In this document: positions 34,023 to 36,327 of the stretch, one piece after another
How positions within the stretch are numbered: position 1 is the stretch's first letter
Layout of the letters: each line of letters begins with the position of its first letter
DNA from: Candidatus Zhuqueibacterota bacterium
Lineage (GTDB): Bacteria > Electryoneota > RPQS01
Length of the DNA stretch: 36,327 bases
Assembly (NCBI GenBank): GCA_003818605.1
Contig: RPQS01000038.1
Span: 1-36,327 of the forward strand
Direction: 5' to 3'
The notes under the pieces: generated by a model
What the model was told of the DNA's origin: nothing
Seen by the model: only the letters and a program-made list of their open reading frames with translations
Database searches by the model: none
Translations under genes and position numbers: made by a program

Positions 34023-34107
34023 GACTTCCGCCAGACTGACGTTGGATGTGGTGTGGTTGATGGTCGTGAAAAACGGTTGGCCGCGGAAACGAAAAATTCC
34101 GCGCGGA

Positions 34108-35655
34108 TTATTTGATCAGAAGAACTTTTTGCGATTGCTCGAAGGAGGCTGTGGACAGCTTGATCAGATACACGCCGCTCGGCAAGTCTTGCGCATTCCA
34201 CAGATACGTGTAAGAACCGGGTTCCAGATTCTGTGAAGGCAAAAGCGTGGTCACCTTCTGCGCCAGAATATTATAAACGGTCAATTCCACGCGCGTGGTC
34301 GCGGAAATTTCCAGCGGAATGATCGTGCTGCTGTTGAACGGATTCGGATAGGGCGGACTCAGTTTTACGGATCGCGGCACGATGTGCGTTTGGTGCGGTT
34401 CACTGTTCAAATAACGCAGCGCGGCGTAAGCGTTCACGCGTCCCCATCCGTAGATATTATCCAATCCGGTTGTGCCCAGATCCACTGCCGTCTGCTGTAA
34501 GGCCTGCCGCACTTGATTGGCTTGAATCCCATAGCTGAGAAGCAAGGCCGCAAGCCCCGCTACGTGCGGCGTAGCCATGGAGGTTCCGTGGAAGAACACA
34601 TACACGTCGCCGGTGGATTCGCGCACGGTGGAGAGCACGCCGTCTCCATAGCCGTCGCTGTTGAGATCCTGCGCCATATTGCCGCCCGGAGCGACAATGT
34701 CCAGCATGCCGCCGGTGTTGGAATAGGGAGCGATCATGTCATTATAGCCGGTGGCGCCGATGGCGATGCATTGCGTATATGCAGCGGGAAAGGCTACGTA
34801 AGGTTGATAATCGTTGCCCGAGGCCGCGCAGATGATTGTTCCCGCATTATAAGCGTTGTTGATCGCAGTCGAGAGCGGCGGACCGGGATCCGAAGGCGGT
34901 CCGGTGACGCGAATGGATAATGAAAGATTAATCACATGCGCATCGTGTTGATAAGCCCATGCAATGGCATTGGAAATCTGCATCATTGTGCCCGTGCCGC
35001 TGTCGTCCATACAGCGGATCGGAATGAGCTTGCACAGCGGCGCGACTCCCGCCACGCCAAGATTGTTGTTGGTGGCGGCGAAAATCGTTCCCGCCACGTG
35101 CTCCCCGTGGGAGTCGGCCACGTTCGTGGTCGGATCGTAGTCGTTCTGGATGAAATCGCGCGGGTTGATAGTCTGCACGCCCGCCCAATCTTCGTGATTG
35201 AATTGGTAGCCCATATCGCATACGGCCACCATAATATTCGGATTTCCGCGCGTTAAATCCCAGGCTTGCGGCAGATTCATGCGCGGGTAATGCCACTGAT
35301 AAGCATACAGCGGATCATTGGGAGTATAGCAAACATGTGCGAGGTAGTTGAAGTTCGCCCATTCCACGTCCGGCAGCGAACGGAAATACGCAACGGCCCG
35401 TGCCTCGTCGAAATCTTCGGGTAAGGCCGCGCGATAAAATCCCATCTCCGCGCTCTCTTCAACAATTTTCGCGCCGACCGGCTCGCAAAGTTTAGCCATA
35501 TCCCAGCCGGAGAGCTTGGAGACGAACTGCACAAGAACTTCATGCCGCGCAAATTCGTAATACGGCTCGCCGGATTGAAGAAGTGGCATCGCTTGCGCTG
35601 AACAAACAATCGTAAAAAGCAGAAGGCTGAGTAGTAATGAAAAATATTTTTGCAT
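34108..35655 (-). CDS. Subtilisin-like serine protease (S8) with type IX sorting domain
   Basis: A 515-residue secreted protease. A signal peptide (MQKYFSLLLSLLLFTIVCSA) is followed by a pro-region, then the S8 catalytic domain with Asp147 in VAVCDMGY, His186 in SHGEHVAGT, the oxyanion Asn281 in AASGND and Ser359 in HGTSMATPHVAGLAAL. The last 80 residues carry PYPNPFNSST (435-444) and a beta-rich tail, as in the GH53 protein. It is expected outside the cell or on the surface. The ATG at 35655 begins the signal peptide; the longer frame to 35868 is rejected because it runs through repeat-like DNA. Alanine racemase begins about 85 bases after its stop. Confidence 0.93.
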   Translation of the reverse strand: MQKYFSLLLSLLLFTIVCSAQAMPLLQSGEPYYEFARHEVLVQFVSKLSGWDMAKLCEPVGAKIVEESAEMGFYRAALPEDFDEARAVAYFRSLPDVEWANFNYLAHVCYTPNDPLYAYQWHYPRMNLPQAWDLTRGNPNIMVAVCDMGYQFNHEDWAGVQTINPRDFIQNDYDPTTNVADSHGEHVAGTIFAATNNNLGVAGVAPLCKLIPIRCMDDSGTGTMMQISNAIAWAYQHDAHVINLSLSIRVTGPPSDPGPPLSTAINNAYNAGTIICAASGNDYQPYVAFPAAYTQCIAIGATGYNDMIAPYSNTGGMLDIVAPGGNMAQDLNSDGYGDGVLSTVRESTGDVYVFFHGTSMATPHVAGLAALLLSYGIQANQVRQALQQTAVDLGTTGLDNIYGWGRVNAYAALRYLNSEPHQTHIVPRSVKLSPPYPNPFNSSTIIPLEISATTRVELTVYNILAQKVTTLLPSQNLEPGSYTYLWNAQDLPSGVYLIKLSTASFEQSQKVLLIK

Positions 35656-35689
35656 ATTCCTGATATTCGAAATGAAGCCACCGATTCCG

Positions 35690-35708
35690 GCAGGGTCAGC
35701 GACCCTGC
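35690..35708. repeat. Perfect 8-bp hairpin
   Basis: GCAGGGTC and GACCCTGC around AGC. It resembles the REP stem GGCAGGGC but with a short loop and different flanks, so it is a different or much decayed family. Confidence 0.5.
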
Positions 35709-35710
35709 TC

Positions 35711-35744
35711 GGCGATTTTTGTGTCGCCGCAAGGGGTGTTCTTA
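35711..35744 (+). repeat. 34-base direct repeat, copy A
   Basis: 28 of 34 positions match 35871-35904. The shared core is GTCGCCGC[A/G]AGGGGTGT[T/C]CTTA. Confidence 0.6.
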
Positions 35745-35870
35745 GGACGTTCTTTTCTCGCCGAGGCGGGCTAAGGTTTCCGCAACCCGGAGGGATTCTG
35801 GTTCTCCCTCCGTTTACGGGGGGATACAAGGGGGGTCTTTTCTGCGCTTCGGTGTGTGTGTCACCCACCC

Positions 35871-35904
35871 GGCAGTTCTTGCGTCGCCGCGAGGGGTGTC
35901 CTTA
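35871..35904 (+). repeat. 34-base direct repeat, copy B
   Basis: Counterpart of 35711-35744. In this copy the core extends into a hairpin, CGCGAGGGG (35888-35896) with CCCCTCGCG (35905-35913), which lies 14 bases behind the prfB stop and may end its transcript. Confidence 0.6.
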
Positions 35905-35927
35905 CCCCTCGCGCGGTGAAAAGAAAA

Positions 35928-36327
35928 TTATTCTCCGTTCTTCACCACGCCTCGGCTGCGGGCGAACTTGCCCTGCGCTCCGAGCAGTAGATACGCGCGC
36001 ACGAAGTCATCCAAATCGCCGTCCATCACTTTCTGAATGTTCGAGGTTTCCACGTTCGTGCGGTGATCTTTCACCATCTGGTACGGCATAAACACGTAGG
36101 AACGGATCTGATGTCCCCACGCGATATCGGATTTGGAATCTTCAATCACGTCGTTCTTTGCGCGCTGGTCATCCAGCCATTTCTGATAGAGCCGCGCCGT
36201 TAAAACTTTCATCGCGCTGTCGCGGTTGCGGTGCTGGCTGCGTTCGGTCTGGCAGGTGACGACGATTCCGGAGGGAAGATGCGTAATGCGAATCGCGGAT
36301 TCGGTGCGGTTGACGTGCTGTCCGCCC
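35928..36327 (-). CDS. prfB: Peptide chain release factor 2, C-terminal part (cut by window edge)
   Basis: About 133 C-terminal codons are present. The window edge cuts just before GGQ, the peptidyl-tRNA hydrolysis motif, which reads [16 protein letters not shown]; the next conserved block [16 protein letters not shown] and the C-terminal [13 protein letters not shown] are as in RF2, the factor that recognises UGA and UAA stops. The tripeptide that would prove RF2 over RF1 lies outside, but the DLDDFI-type tail is RF2-like. The reading frame is offset one base from the edge. Confidence 0.93.
   Translation of the reverse strand, partial: GGQHVNRTESAIRITHLPSGIVVTCQTERSQHRNRDSAMKVLTARLYQKWLDDQRAKNDVIEDSKSDIAWGHQIRSYVFMPYQMVKDHRTNVETSNIQKVMDGDLDDFVRAYLLLGAQGKFARSRGVVKNGE

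Larger units (their letters stand above)
35656..35927. other. Repeat-rich intergenic region between prfB and protease gene
   Basis: No supported gene. It contains a perfect hairpin, GCAGGGTC-AGC-GACCCTGC (35690-35708), two copies of a 34-base repeat, and a G-rich, C-rich stretch near 35810-35840 (CCCTCCGTTTACGGGGGG). The protease promoter must be here. Confidence 0.6.

Noticed and set aside
33909-34107. A frameshift at the start of alanine racemase
   Set aside because: The upstream frame already encodes the family N-terminus without interruption; what is missing is only a usual start codon, and no ATG or GTG in another frame leads into it.
1-36327. CRISPR array
   Set aside because: No regularly spaced direct repeats with unique spacers were seen; the repeats found are scattered hairpins or pairs.

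Overview
The window looks like chromosome of a Gram-negative, non-photosynthetic bacterium, probably an uncultured lineage of the FCB (Fibrobacteres-Chlorobi-Bacteroidetes) side of the tree. The evidence is two secreted enzymes (a GH53 galactanase and an S8 protease) that end in a PYPNPFNSST-type C-terminal sorting domain of the kind used by type IX secretion systems, plus a LolC/E lipoprotein-release permease, which implies an outer membrane. The exact phylum cannot be settled from this sequence. Coding density is high, genes are closely packed, and everything from about 7.4 kb to the right end is on the minus strand.

Layout. 1-6.9 kb (plus strand): a glycolysis cluster, with the end of 6-phosphofructokinase, a small acidic protein, gap, a DUF1232 membrane protein, then pgk, tpiA, secG and a tRNA-Leu(GAG). 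The cluster is interrupted between the DUF1232 gene and pgk by accessory DNA: a remnant of an ORF6N-domain gene, a RAYT (REP-associated tyrosine transposase) flanked by inverted REP hairpins, a small membrane protein, and a second copy of the element with an in-frame internal deletion. 7.0-7.3 kb: a STAS anti-sigma-factor antagonist. 7.4-15.0 kb (minus): a run of a sodium:solute symporter, an SH3 protein, a secreted hypothetical, a SpoU-type RNA methyltransferase, a small membrane protein, a SpoIID/LytB protein and a cation:proton antiporter. 15.2-20.4 kb: a signalling pair, a 1153-residue Ser/Thr kinase-ATPase-TPR protein followed by a GAF/PAS histidine kinase. 20.5-24.98 kb: a lipoprotein, a GT-C glycosyltransferase with a SAM methyltransferase, and lolC/E. 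24.98-29.0 kb: an 836-residue DNA methyltransferase wedged between lolC/E and lysS. 29.1-36.3 kb: a short-chain dehydrogenase, an acetyltransferase, a cytidylate-kinase-like protein, the GH53 galactanase, alanine racemase, the subtilisin-like protease and the 3' half of prfB.

Most interesting points. (1) The element at 2647-3260 has the layout of a REPtron (transposase gene between two inverted REPs). A deleted sister copy lies 0.8 kb away and a solitary REP of the same family lies behind pfkA. (2) The composite insertion is flanked by a 34-bp direct repeat that copies the end of the DUF1232 gene. (3) Two genes, the sodium:solute symporter and alanine racemase, have no ATG, GTG or TTG able to give a full-length protein. 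In both, the family N-terminus and spacing point to an ATC codon. (4) The Ser/Thr kinase and histidine kinase genes look like a two-gene version of the HstK hybrid kinases. (5) The DNA methyltransferase carries a possible nuclease-like C-terminal domain and sits with 2-3 bp spacing inside an otherwise housekeeping gene string. No CRISPR array, prophage or classical multi-gene defence island was seen.
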